Position numbers and translations under genes: made by a program. From contig JAFSGN010000022.1 of the NCBI GenBank assembly GCA_017440805.1, forward strand, positions 248,225 through 312,224: a stretch of 64,000 nt of DNA, in the 5' to 3' direction. A model generated the notes under the pieces. That model had not been told where the DNA came from. It saw only the letters and a list, made by a program, of their open reading frames with translations, and did no database searches. Positions 26,564-34,701 of this stretch are shown in pieces; the first letter of the stretch is position 1; each line of letters opens with the position of its first letter. Origin of the DNA: Clostridia bacterium (GTDB taxonomy: Bacteria > Bacillota > Clostridia > Oscillospirales > SIG627).

Positions 26564-27436
26564 TTATTTACTGTCCTTTGAAACGCTGATTACATATTCC
26601 ACTCCGTTTTCTGTGACTTTCTTTTCACAACTCACATTTGCCCCGGATGTTTTCACTGTCTCAACCGCCTTATCTACCGAATTTGTGAAAAAACGCAAAT
26701 CTTTCAGAACAAGTTTTTTAACAGCCCGGGGTTTTGTACTTCTCACCTGACTTTTTTTATTCCCGGGACTGTGCATAAATTCTTCAATGAATCTCTCGCA
26801 TCCGGTATCAGGAACCCCATTTTCTGAAATACGGCGCATAAGATGACGCCGTACATGTACATTATCAATTTTCATCAGAGCCTTCAGTTGACCTGCACTT
26901 ATTCCGAGAGAAGAAATCATTGTGCGTTCTTCCTGGGAAAGCCGGAGAATACCGAATAAAAACTTCATCTCATCACGGTAAACAGACAAATTTTTACATA
27001 CCTGTTCTCCGGGCATATCAAATCGACGCATCAAAGTTTCAACACTAACTGCCTTTTCGTTTATGTCAAGAGGTTCTCTCATGTTGTTTTCTATGTAATT
27101 AAGTTCACACGAGGTCTTACGGCTGATATTCTCCATTATCATACACGGAACTGTTTCAAGGTCAATCAGTTTTGCAGCCCTGAGCCTTCTTTCTCCAAAA
27201 ACCACCTCATATTTTCCCGAGGCAAATTTCCGCACACTTATAGGTTCAATTATTCCGTATCTCCTGATACTGTCAGCAAGTCGGATTATAGAATCGCCGT
27301 CATAATTTTTTCTTGCCTGAAAGGGATTGGAAACAATCATCTCAACAGGTATGTTTTTTACAGAAACATTATCTGTAACAGAAAACAAGGCATTTTCGGA
27401 ATATCTTTTTCCGGGGAAAAAAATCAAATTATTCAT
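26564..27436 (-). CDS. ParB-family nucleoid occlusion-like protein
   Basis: This is a second ParB-family protein of 290 residues. It shows the ParB N-terminal box (GERRLRAAKLIDLETVPC, then NYIENNMREPLDINEKA) and a weaker helix-turn-helix region than Spo0J. Its position upstream of soj matches Noc of Firmicutes, which binds its own sites and keeps division off the nucleoid. However, it lacks the typical Noc N-terminal amphipathic helix that reaches the membrane, so the name is not certain. GGAGGTG precedes the ATG. An interval of 143 bp with the soj promoter separates it from soj. Confidence 0.8.
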   Translation of the reverse strand: MNNLIFFPGKRYSENALFSVTDNVSVKNIPVEMIVSNPFQARKNYDGDSIIRLADSIRRYGIIEPISVRKFASGKYEVVFGERRLRAAKLIDLETVPCMIMENISRKTSCELNYIENNMREPLDINEKAVSVETLMRRFDMPGEQVCKNLSVYRDEMKFLFGILRLSQEERTMISSLGISAGQLKALMKIDNVHVRRHLMRRISENGVPDTGCERFIEEFMHSPGNKKSQVRSTKPRAVKKLVLKDLRFFTNSVDKAVETVKTSGANVSCEKKVTENGVEYVISVSKDSK

Positions 27437-27574
27437 GGTAGCACCTCCGTTTTTATACCTTTATATTACACATAAGGCTATAAAAAGATGCTCACATATT
27501 GTCGTCGAAAGGCCACTGCTTTTATACCAAAAACATTTATTTGATTTTAAATATCAGTTTTTGTAAAAAAAAAA

Positions 27575-27603
27575 GAGTGTTGTAAAACAACACTCAAAAA
27601 AAC
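27575..27603 (-). terminator. Terminator of the AbrB-type gene
   Basis: GAGTGTTGT (27575-27583) and ACAACACTC (27587-27595) form a perfect 9-bp stem; on the minus strand a long U run follows. Confidence 0.85.
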
Positions 27604-27614
27604 TTATATTAATT

Positions 27615-27866
27615 TTATTTTTTTCCTGCTTCCCTGATTGCAGTGATGCAGTCAAAACACACTGTTTTTCCTTGAAATTCTTTCAGTACATTTGTAGATT
27701 TACAAAAAATACATGATGGTGTTTTCTTGCGTATTGTAATTACATCTGCCTCGCAAGATATTTCCAGACTGTCAAAATCTTCAATATCCAAGCGCGTTCT
27801 TATTTCTTTGGGAATTACAACTCTTCCAAGCGAATCAATTGTTCGTACCGCAATTGTATCTTTCAT
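27615..27866 (-). CDS. SpoVT/AbrB-family regulator with zinc-finger-like tail
   Basis: The 83-residue product starts with an AbrB swapped-hairpin DNA-binding domain (VRTIDSLGRVVIPKEIRTRLDI). The C-terminal part has two CxxC pairs, C52/C55 and C70/C73, spaced like a small zinc ribbon. Transition-state regulators of this class control sporulation and stationary-phase genes. The ATG at 27866 has GGGGTGA before it; an upstream start would add 15 residues without a ribosome site. It has its own promoter and terminator, so it is a single gene. Confidence 0.87.
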   Translation of the reverse strand: MKDTIAVRTIDSLGRVVIPKEIRTRLDIEDFDSLEISCEADVITIRKKTPSCIFCKSTNVLKEFQGKTVCFDCITAIREAGKK

Positions 27867-27911
27867 AAAATCACCCCTATTAATATTTAACAACGGATAT
27901 CCTACATACAC

Positions 27912-27940
27912 AGTATAACAAATTTCGACAGTATTGTCAA
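27912..27940 (-). promoter_or_regulatory. Promoter of the AbrB-type gene
   Basis: On the minus strand TTGACA (27935-27940) and TATACT (27912-27917) lie 17 bp apart. Transcription would start about 39 bp before the ATG. Confidence 0.8.
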
Positions 27941-28015
27941 TAGTAATACCTATTTTTTAGTTATTGTTTTTTTACTTACCGTTTTTTATTTATCCCGATT
28001 TTCAATGAGGTGCTT

Positions 28016-28594
28016 ATGCTCGGAAAAACTTATTCATTATTAATTATAGTTGCTTTTTGTTTTGCACTTTTTTCCGGCAACACAGATATAGTTGCCGAAA
28101 AATGTGCAGAAGGTGCCGTTAATGCCGTGAAATTCATGCTTGAATTAGGAAGTATGATGGCACTTTGGTGCGGTATCATGGCAGTTTTCCGCGAATGCGG
28201 TATACTGAAATTCTTTTCAGTAATTATAACCCCTTTTACAAAAGTAATTTTCCCCAATGCTTACAGAAGAAAAGAGGCTTTGGAAGAAATATCAATGAAC
28301 ATGGGTGCAAATTTTTTGGGTTTGGGGAATGCTGCCACACCTATGGGATTGAATGCCGTGGAAAAATTAAGTAAATTTCCCGACTGTACCGATGATATTA
28401 TAATGCTGACGGTACTTAACACCGCCTCCATACAGTTTTTACCCACAACCCTGATTTCACTTCGCATAATTTCAGGATGTGACACACCGTATGAAATTGT
28501 TGTTCCAATATGGATTTGTTCTGTGCTGACAGTTGCTTTTGCAATATTGGTTACAAAAACAACGGCTCTTTTCACATCATCTAAAAAGCGCTGA
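28016..28594 (+). CDS. spmA: Spore maturation protein A
   Basis: SpmA and SpmB act in the mother cell or forespore to dehydrate the spore core. The 192-residue product has several membrane helices and the nucleoside-recognition (Gate) domain, including GSMMALWCGIMAVFRECGI and NMGANFLGLGNAATPMGLNAVEKL, which is highly conserved in SpmA. The ATG at 28016 has GAGGTG 4 nt before it; a GTG at 28010 is possible. SpmB follows 4 bp after the stop. Confidence 0.93.
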   Translation: MLGKTYSLLIIVAFCFALFSGNTDIVAEKCAEGAVNAVKFMLELGSMMALWCGIMAVFRECGILKFFSVIITPFTKVIFPNAYRRKEALEEISMNMGANFLGLGNAATPMGLNAVEKLSKFPDCTDDIIMLTVLNTASIQFLPTTLISLRIISGCDTPYEIVVPIWICSVLTVAFAILVTKTTALFTSSKKR

Positions 28595-28598
28595 TTCT

Positions 28599-29117
28599 AT
28601 GGAAAAAATAAGTTCTCTGATTATTCCGTTCGTTCTGTGTATATTTGCTCTCATAACAATCCTGTCCAAAAAAGATATGTATTCCGTATTTATAAACGGA
28701 GCAAAAGAGGGTGCAAAAACCGCCTTAAATCTGATTTACCCCATGATAATTCTCATGTCAGCCATATATATGCTCAACGCCAGCGGAGCAACTTCTGCAA
28801 TTGGTTCAGCACTTTCACCCATACTTAATTTGATTGGAATACCTGAAGAAATTGTCCCTTTGATTTTGGTCCGTCCCATTTCGGGCAGTGCTGCAACCGC
28901 CATACTGAATGATATTTTTTTCCAATACGGTGCAAGTTCCTTTGCCGGAAGATGTGCATCGGTTATTGCCGGTTGTACTGACACTGTTATTTATACTGTT
29001 TCAATATATTTTGCTGCGGCAAAACTTTATAAAACCCGTCATACGATTCTATGCGCTTCACTGACTCAGTTCTTTGCAATAATCATATCCTGCATTGCCG
29101 TAAAAATATTATTTTAA
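28599..29117 (+). CDS. spmB: Spore maturation protein B
   Basis: The 172-residue product is the partner of SpmA, with the same Gate domain fold. Conserved pieces are NGAKEGAKTALNLIYPMIILMSAIYML, LVRPISGSAATAILNDIFFQYG and GCTDTVIYTVSIYFAAAKL. The reading frame is open further upstream but overlaps spmA; ATG 28599 just after the spmA stop is the natural start. Confidence 0.93.
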   Translation: MEKISSLIIPFVLCIFALITILSKKDMYSVFINGAKEGAKTALNLIYPMIILMSAIYMLNASGATSAIGSALSPILNLIGIPEEIVPLILVRPISGSAATAILNDIFFQYGASSFAGRCASVIAGCTDTVIYTVSIYFAAAKLYKTRHTILCASLTQFFAIIISCIAVKILF

Positions 29118-29126
29118 GACAAAAAC

Positions 29127-29168
29127 AACTCAGGTCAAAGGTATTTTTGCCTCTGACCTGAGTTTCTT
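29127..29168. terminator. Terminator between spmB and the NhaC gene
   Basis: AACTCAGGTCA (29127-29137) pairs with TGACCTGAGTT (29154-29164), an 11-bp perfect stem; a short T run follows. The genes on each side converge. Confidence 0.78.
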
Positions 29169-29231
29169 GAAAACAGGTTTATTTATAGGTTTTTCTAAAA
29201 TAAGTTCCGACCTTTTACAAGCAAGTCCGGA

Positions 29232-31142
29232 CTATGCCTTTTTGCCTTTTCCGGCAACTGCTTTTATAACAATAAGAGTTACCGCCATAAGAATAACTGC
29301 AATGGGAAGTGCTATCCATACACTCTTTACAAATCCTGCTATAACATAAGATACAAAAGATACAGCCGCAACCGTCATAGCGTAAGGAAGCTGGGTTGAA
29401 ACATGTTTGATGTGATTGCACTGTCCGCCGGCAGAAGCCATAATGGTTGTATCCGAAATAGGTGAACAGTGGTCACCGCAAACTGCACCTGCCATACAAG
29501 CGGAAATTGCAATAATACATATTTCGTTGCTGATTGAACCGCCGAAAATAGCAAGAACTATAGGAATAAGTATACCGAATGTTCCCCATGATGTTCCTGT
29601 GGAGAAAGAAAGTCCTACACCAATCAGGAAGACAATCGCGGGAAGAATAGGTATAAATTCACTTGCCTGAAGTCTTACAAATTCCGCAATAAACACCTTT
29701 GCACCAAGGCTGTCTGTCATTGTCTTGAGTGTCCATGCGAAACAAAGAATCATAATTGCGGGAACCATTGCTTTAAATCCTTCGGGGATGGATTCCATGC
29801 ATTCGGTAAACTTAAGTACGCGTCTGAGCATGAAATAGATAACGGCAAAAATCAATGCGAGAACAGAACCGTATACCAGACCTACAGAAGCATCTGCTCC
29901 GGAGAAGGAGTCAATAATATTGAGATATGTATCAGAGCCTGCAGTAAAGCATCCGCCGGAATATAAAAGTCCCCAGATGCATCCTACGATAAGAACCAAA
30001 ACAGGTGCAACCAAATCCCAGACACTTCCGTTTTTGTTTGTACTTGTTTCTTCAAGTTGTTCTATCATTTCTCTGCCTTCTTCAGAGAAAAGATCTCCGT
30101 TATGTTCTGCGTTATATTCATGTTTCTTCATCGGGCCGTAGTCAAATCTCATAACAACAATCATAATCATCATGAAAATGGTTAAAATTGCATAGAAATT
30201 GTACGGTATAGCACGCAAGAACAATTCAAACCCGCTTATCTGGTCTTCGGATACAAATCCTGCAACAGCGGCAGCCCAGGATGAAATGGGGGCTATAATA
30301 CAAATAGGTGCTGCAGTAGCATCAATCAGATAAGAAAGTTTTGCACGGGAAACATTGAATTTATCAGTCACGGGTCTCATAACAGAGCCTACTGTGAGAC
30401 AATTGAAATAGTCGTCAACAAATATAAGTATGCCAAGTGCAATAGTTGCAAGTTGCGCACCCACTCTGCTCTTTATGTGCTTTGATGCCCAACGGCCAAA
30501 CGCCGCAGAACCACCGGACTTGTTCATAAGGGATACTATAGCACCGAGAATTACAAGGAATATAAGGATTCCTATATTATAACTATCAGCGATTGATGTT
30601 ATAAATCCACTCTGAAGTGCATGGTCCATTGTGCCGGTAAAACTAAATCCGGAATAAAGCAGTGCTCCCGAAAGAATACCGATAAACAAAGAGGAATACA
30701 CTTCTTTGGTTATGAGTGCAAGTACAATTGCTATGATGGGAGGAAGCAGTGAAAGCCATGTTGCAAAAGGCTTTATATCATCTCTCTTTGCCGCAAGTGC
30801 TTTTGAAAGATTCTGGTCAAAATCTTCTCCGCCTACATTATCCGAGTAATTGTCGATAAAATCACTTGCTGCCGCTTTGTAGGCATCTTTTTCTTCATCG
30901 GATAAAGTTTCCGAATCATACATGGGACTTGCAGAGAGAATCTCCGCACTGGTGGGTTCCTGATTATCTTCAGTTTCTTCCGCAACAGGCTCAGAATCCG
31001 AAACTTCTTCTGCTGATTCCAGAACAAATATCTCTTCAACAACCTCTTCAGAATCTGTTGCAACAACACCCAGCACTGAAGAAAAGCAGATACTGATGAG
31101 CATCAATACTGCAAAAATACTTCTTATTCTGCTAATTTTCAT
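29232..31142 (-). CDS. NhaC-family Na+/H+ antiporter with long acidic N-terminal extension
   Basis: The 636-residue product swaps sodium for protons across the membrane. The core from about residue 128 has roughly a dozen helices, a PPIIAIVLALITKEV start and the family motif DHCSPISDTTIMASAG near the end. What is unusual is the first 125 residues. They form a signal-peptide-like helix (SIFAVLMLISICFSSVLGVVA) and then an acidic Glu/Asp/Ser-rich stretch (VVEEIFVLESAEEVSDSE and more) that would lie outside. Similar Clostridia proteins exist, but most NhaC lack this. A promoter stands directly upstream. Confidence 0.9.
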   Translation of the reverse strand: MKISRIRSIFAVLMLISICFSSVLGVVATDSEEVVEEIFVLESAEEVSDSEPVAEETEDNQEPTSAEILSASPMYDSETLSDEEKDAYKAAASDFIDNYSDNVGGEDFDQNLSKALAAKRDDIKPFATWLSLLPPIIAIVLALITKEVYSSLFIGILSGALLYSGFSFTGTMDHALQSGFITSIADSYNIGILIFLVILGAIVSLMNKSGGSAAFGRWASKHIKSRVGAQLATIALGILIFVDDYFNCLTVGSVMRPVTDKFNVSRAKLSYLIDATAAPICIIAPISSWAAAVAGFVSEDQISGFELFLRAIPYNFYAILTIFMMIMIVVMRFDYGPMKKHEYNAEHNGDLFSEEGREMIEQLEETSTNKNGSVWDLVAPVLVLIVGCIWGLLYSGGCFTAGSDTYLNIIDSFSGADASVGLVYGSVLALIFAVIYFMLRRVLKFTECMESIPEGFKAMVPAIMILCFAWTLKTMTDSLGAKVFIAEFVRLQASEFIPILPAIVFLIGVGLSFSTGTSWGTFGILIPIVLAIFGGSISNEICIIAISACMAGAVCGDHCSPISDTTIMASAGGQCNHIKHVSTQLPYAMTVAAVSFVSYVIAGFVKSVWIALPIAVILMAVTLIVIKAVAGKGKKA

Positions 31143-31172
31143 AAAAAACCTCCTGATTTTTCATTTTCCACT

Positions 31173-31201
31173 ATTTTATCACATTTGTATTACATAGTCA
31201 A
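31173..31201 (-). promoter_or_regulatory. Promoter of the NhaC gene
   Basis: On the minus strand TTGACT (31196-31201) and TAAAAT (31173-31178) lie 17 bp apart, 31 bp before the ATG. Confidence 0.72.
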
Positions 31202-31265
31202 TGGTTTTTTTACAATTTCGTCAAATTTCTCCAAAAATCTTTTTATTGTTTGGTCACATTGTGCA

Positions 31266-31553
31266 TTATAAAATTCTTGCAAGTATACCCCACTCTACTA
31301 TTTTCACAGTGATAACATACGCAAACACTATCTGAAACAAAAAAAACAGGGGCAGGAGAATCATAAATTTTGCATGTCGTGTTTTGTGATGTATAATTTT
31401 CATAACACAGTACATGACAAGTGCACCGCCCAAAATGCCTACAGTCAGCAATGTTTTTTCACTTATCCGTCTTGAATTCTTTTTTGCTGCTATTTTATCG
31501 TACACCGTTAATGCCATTGCAACAAAGGATATTGCAAAAAAATAAATTGTCAT
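31266..31553 (-). CDS. DUF1294 small membrane protein
   Basis: The 95-residue product has about three membrane helices. It carries the DUF1294 pattern: YDKIAAKKNSRRISEKTLL near residue 18, a Gly-Gly turn (GILGGALVMY) and HHKTRHAKF before the last helix. The family is common and its function is unknown. GGAGG precedes the ATG closely. It lies 51 bp after the subtilase gene in the same direction. Confidence 0.88.
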   Translation of the reverse strand: MTIYFFAISFVAMALTVYDKIAAKKNSRRISEKTLLTVGILGGALVMYCVMKIIHHKTRHAKFMILLPLFFLFQIVFAYVITVKIVEWGILARIL

Positions 31554-31604
31554 ATTTTTTCCTCCGTTTTATACTCCTTATCTTACCACAATCGTTGTTT
31601 TATG

Positions 31605-33200
31605 TCAATATTTTTTGTATGCAACACCATAAGTTATCCTGTCGCTTGTTCCAAAGTCTGCTGCTTTTACAGAAATGGTATAAACACCTGTTTGTTCTGC
31701 GGTGTATTCGAAAATCTTGACATTTTCCTTTTTATCGTCTGAACTTAAAACAAGTCTGCCGGACGGCAAATAAAACTCAAGAATTGCATCCTCAGAGTTT
31801 TCCGATAAATCACCGGGGGTTTTCAGATAACATAAGACAGTTCTTATCCTCTCCCCTTTGGATAACTCTATTGATATGCTTGTTTGTATAAGTTCTGAAT
31901 TACGGAGAAATTCTCCGTTGTAATAGTCGTTTATTGTAAGACTTGATGCCGAATCGATAAAACCTGCACCGCTTTTTTTCCTCAAAATATTATTCTTTCC
32001 GATTGTATTGTTATTTTCTGTGCTTATTGCCATACTGTCTGCACCGCATAAAAGTATCGCTTTTAAAAGTGCAGGATAAATTTTTACATCCGGATTTTTC
32101 TGTATTATCTGTGCCGCAGTACCTGTGACATAAGGTGCTGAAAAACTTGTGCCGTACCTTGCAAAATCAAAATCCCCCTCCGAATCCACATAGTGTATGA
32201 ATGTTCCCGGAGCAGCCACATCGGGTTTATTGGGCAAATTATCATCCTGAATGTATGCCGAGCAATCATCCTCACTTACAAAAAACATAGGATATGGCGG
32301 ATTTTTGCCTTGAACAGAATTGCTTTTTGTTTGTACATTCCCAACGCTTATTCCGTTAAAACACATTGCAGGGCTGGATACATATTCCGAATTTCCCGCA
32401 GAAGATACAAACAAAAAGCCTATGTTATATATAAGTGTATCTATGTATCTGTCAAATTCATCATAGTTACCGTCAGCCTCAAATTCACCTGCACTGTAGT
32501 TTATTACCTGTGCCCCTCTGTCGAGGCAATTTTCCACCGCTTCAAACATACTTATAACACTGAACGACGGCGCTATATATAATACACTTTCAGGTACAAT
32601 TCCCCGATATGTTTCTCCGCCGTATTCCGCTGTACTGCCTACAAGAATACCTGCAACAACCGAAGAGTGTACCGATTCTTTAAATTCAACCTCCCCATTG
32701 GTCAAAGTAAAAAGTTTTCCCTGCCGTATAGGTTCTTTAAGTTGATATGATGTAGGAATGTATGTGAGATTCTGGGCAGATACCGCGCCCACTGTAACCG
32801 AATTGCCAAGATATCCGTTACGGGTACCGTCAAATCCCGGTGCGTGTGAACCGTTTATGCTGTCACTTTTGATTTGCCGCGAAATAATATCTGTCTGATG
32901 AATTATCGGCACTTTATTTGTAAACGGTATTATTGATTTCACCCGATTGTCCTTTTTAAGATTATCGACTTTCTTATCGTCTGCACCGACAATAATACAA
33001 TCACAGTAACGGCTCAGGAAAATCGGATTTATCTGATGCTCCCGACAGAAATTTTTGTTGTATTCGGTATGAAGAGCACTTACAATTCTGCGTTTTTCGT
33101 TTATAACATAATTGTTCCGAATCACTTTATCCGTCAAATATATTCCATGGTAAGCACAGCAAATCCCGCTGTCAAGATAAACATAATATTTATTTTCCAT
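31605..33200 (-). CDS. Subtilisin-like (S8) family protein lacking the catalytic Asp
   Basis: The 531-residue product has no signal peptide, so it should stay in the cell. The subtilase fold is plain: the His block KESVHSSVVAGIL (H178), oxyanion Asn in FVSSAGNSEY and the nucleophile Ser in YGTSFSAPYVTGTAA (about S351), with Pro-X-Asp features between. Where other subtilases have the Asp in a VxVxVIDTG segment, this protein reads SVTVGAVSAQN, and no other Asp lies nearby. A C-terminal beta domain of about 110 residues follows. It may be a pseudoprotease or use another acid. The first 130 residues look like a propeptide-like domain. Confidence 0.85.
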   Translation of the reverse strand: MENKYYVYLDSGICCAYHGIYLTDKVIRNNYVINEKRRIVSALHTEYNKNFCREHQINPIFLSRYCDCIIVGADDKKVDNLKKDNRVKSIIPFTNKVPIIHQTDIISRQIKSDSINGSHAPGFDGTRNGYLGNSVTVGAVSAQNLTYIPTSYQLKEPIRQGKLFTLTNGEVEFKESVHSSVVAGILVGSTAEYGGETYRGIVPESVLYIAPSFSVISMFEAVENCLDRGAQVINYSAGEFEADGNYDEFDRYIDTLIYNIGFLFVSSAGNSEYVSSPAMCFNGISVGNVQTKSNSVQGKNPPYPMFFVSEDDCSAYIQDDNLPNKPDVAAPGTFIHYVDSEGDFDFARYGTSFSAPYVTGTAAQIIQKNPDVKIYPALLKAILLCGADSMAISTENNNTIGKNNILRKKSGAGFIDSASSLTINDYYNGEFLRNSELIQTSISIELSKGERIRTVLCYLKTPGDLSENSEDAILEFYLPSGRLVLSSDDKKENVKIFEYTAEQTGVYTISVKAADFGTSDRITYGVAYKKY

Positions 33201-33236
33201 TTTACCCCTCTTTTATTAGTTATTTACATCATATTA

Positions 33237-33265
33237 TTGAAATTAAAAGAAAATTATGATATAAT
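33237..33265 (+). promoter_or_regulatory. Upstream promoter of the aldolase operon
   Basis: TTGAAA (33237-33242) and TATAAT (33260-33265) lie 17 bp apart. Confidence 0.6.
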
Positions 33266-33343
33266 AATTCATCGAAAAAATGAATTTAAAAAATTGTACA
33301 AGTTATTTAAAACAAATTCTTATATAATTATTCAATAAATGTA

Positions 33344-33372
33344 TTGAAATTTTTTAATTTTGATATTATAAT
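33344..33372 (+). promoter_or_regulatory. Second promoter of the aldolase operon
   Basis: TTGAAA (33344-33349) and TATAAT (33367-33372) lie 17 bp apart, 47 bp before the ATG. The two promoters are tandem, 107 bp from each other, in a very AT-rich gap. Confidence 0.62.
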
Positions 33373-33419
33373 ATATAATATAATAAAAATAATTTATACA
33401 TTGAAAGGAATTTTTAACC

Positions 33420-34676
33420 ATGAAAACAAAAGCAGTAAGACTTCACGGACAAAATGACTTGAGATTGGCAGAGTTTGACCTTCCCGAAATAAAAGATGAT
33501 GAGATATTGGCTCACATCATTTCCGACAGTATTTGTATGTCCTCCTACAAGGCTACAATTCAAGGCTCAAATCACAAAAGAGTTCCGGCAGACCTTGACA
33601 AAAATCCGATTATTATCGGTCACGAATTCTGCGGAGAAATAGTTAAAGTAGGAAAAAAATGGCAGGGCAAATATAAAGAGGGCGAAAGATTTACAATTCA
33701 GCCTGCTCTCGACGGCAGACTTGAAACACCCGGTTACGCATACCCCTTTATCGGAGGTGCGGCAACTTATGTAGTAATTCCCAACCTCTTTATTGAATGC
33801 AACAGTCTTCTCCACTATGACGGAGATGCTTTCTTCTACGGTTCACTTGCAGAACCTATGTCCTGTATTGTTGGCGGTTTCCATGTAAACTACCACACAA
33901 AAAGCGGAAGTTATGTTCATGAAATGGGTATTGTTGAAGGCGGTAATCTTGCAATTCTGGCAGGTGCAGGTCCTATGGGTCTCGGTGCTATCGATTACGC
34001 TATTCACTGTGACAGAAAGCCCTCTCTCATTGTAGTTACCGATATCAATGACGAGCGTCTTGCGAGAGCCGCTGAAATTCTCTCCCCCGATGTTGCGGCA
34101 AAAGAAGGCGTAACTCTCAAATATATTAATACCGCAAATATGGCAGATCCTACTGCTGAGCTTATGGCTCTTACCGACGGCAAGGGATATAACGATGTAT
34201 ATGTTTATGCCCCTGTAAAACCTGTTGTTGAAATGGGAGATGCTCTTTTGGCTCGTGACGGCTGTCTTAACTTCTTTGCAGGTCCGACCGATCCCACATT
34301 CTCCGCCGGTTTTAATTTCTACAATGTTCACTATGCGGCAACCCATATCGCAGGTAACAGCGGCGGAAACACAGACGATATGATTGAGTCCATTCAGATG
34401 ATGCAGGAAGGCAAAATCGACCCTGCTGCCATGGTTACTCACATCGGCGGTCTTAATGCAGTTGCTGACACAACTCTTAATCTTCCTAAAATCCCCGGCG
34501 GTAAAAAACTCATTTACACCAATATTGACATGGAACTTACCGCTATTGACGATTTTGAAAAACTGGGTGCTACCAATCCTATGTTTGCAGAACTCGCACG
34601 CATTACAAAGGCTAATAAAGGTTTATGGTGCGGAGAAGCAGAAAAATATCTTCTTGCAAACGCAAAGGCTATATAA
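33420..34676 (+). CDS. Zinc-type medium-chain dehydrogenase, sorbose-1-phosphate reductase-like
   Basis: The 418-residue product is a medium-chain NAD(P)-dependent dehydrogenase, probably acting on a sugar alcohol phosphate. The catalytic-zinc region reads SICMSSYKA and GHEFCGEIVKVG, and the nucleotide-binding fold begins AILAGAGPMGLGAIDYA. The four-Cys structural zinc lobe is absent. Length and pattern fit L-sorbose-1-phosphate reductase-like proteins, but the substrate is open. AAAGGA stands before the ATG. It is the first of four co-directional genes with gaps of 25 and 16 bp and an overlap of 4 bp. Confidence 0.83.
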   Translation: MKTKAVRLHGQNDLRLAEFDLPEIKDDEILAHIISDSICMSSYKATIQGSNHKRVPADLDKNPIIIGHEFCGEIVKVGKKWQGKYKEGERFTIQPALDGRLETPGYAYPFIGGAATYVVIPNLFIECNSLLHYDGDAFFYGSLAEPMSCIVGGFHVNYHTKSGSYVHEMGIVEGGNLAILAGAGPMGLGAIDYAIHCDRKPSLIVVTDINDERLARAAEILSPDVAAKEGVTLKYINTANMADPTAELMALTDGKGYNDVYVYAPVKPVVEMGDALLARDGCLNFFAGPTDPTFSAGFNFYNVHYAATHIAGNSGGNTDDMIESIQMMQEGKIDPAAMVTHIGGLNAVADTTLNLPKIPGGKKLIYTNIDMELTAIDDFEKLGATNPMFAELARITKANKGLWCGEAEKYLLANAKAI

Positions 34677-34701
34677 TTAAATCAGGAATTTTTTAGAAAG
34701 G

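Noticed and set aside
26755-26772. TTCCCGGGA inside the noc-like gene, resembling a Noc binding site (ATTTCCCGGGAAAT).
   Set aside because: Only the central nine bases match, both outer sides differ, and one such site can occur by chance in coding sequence.
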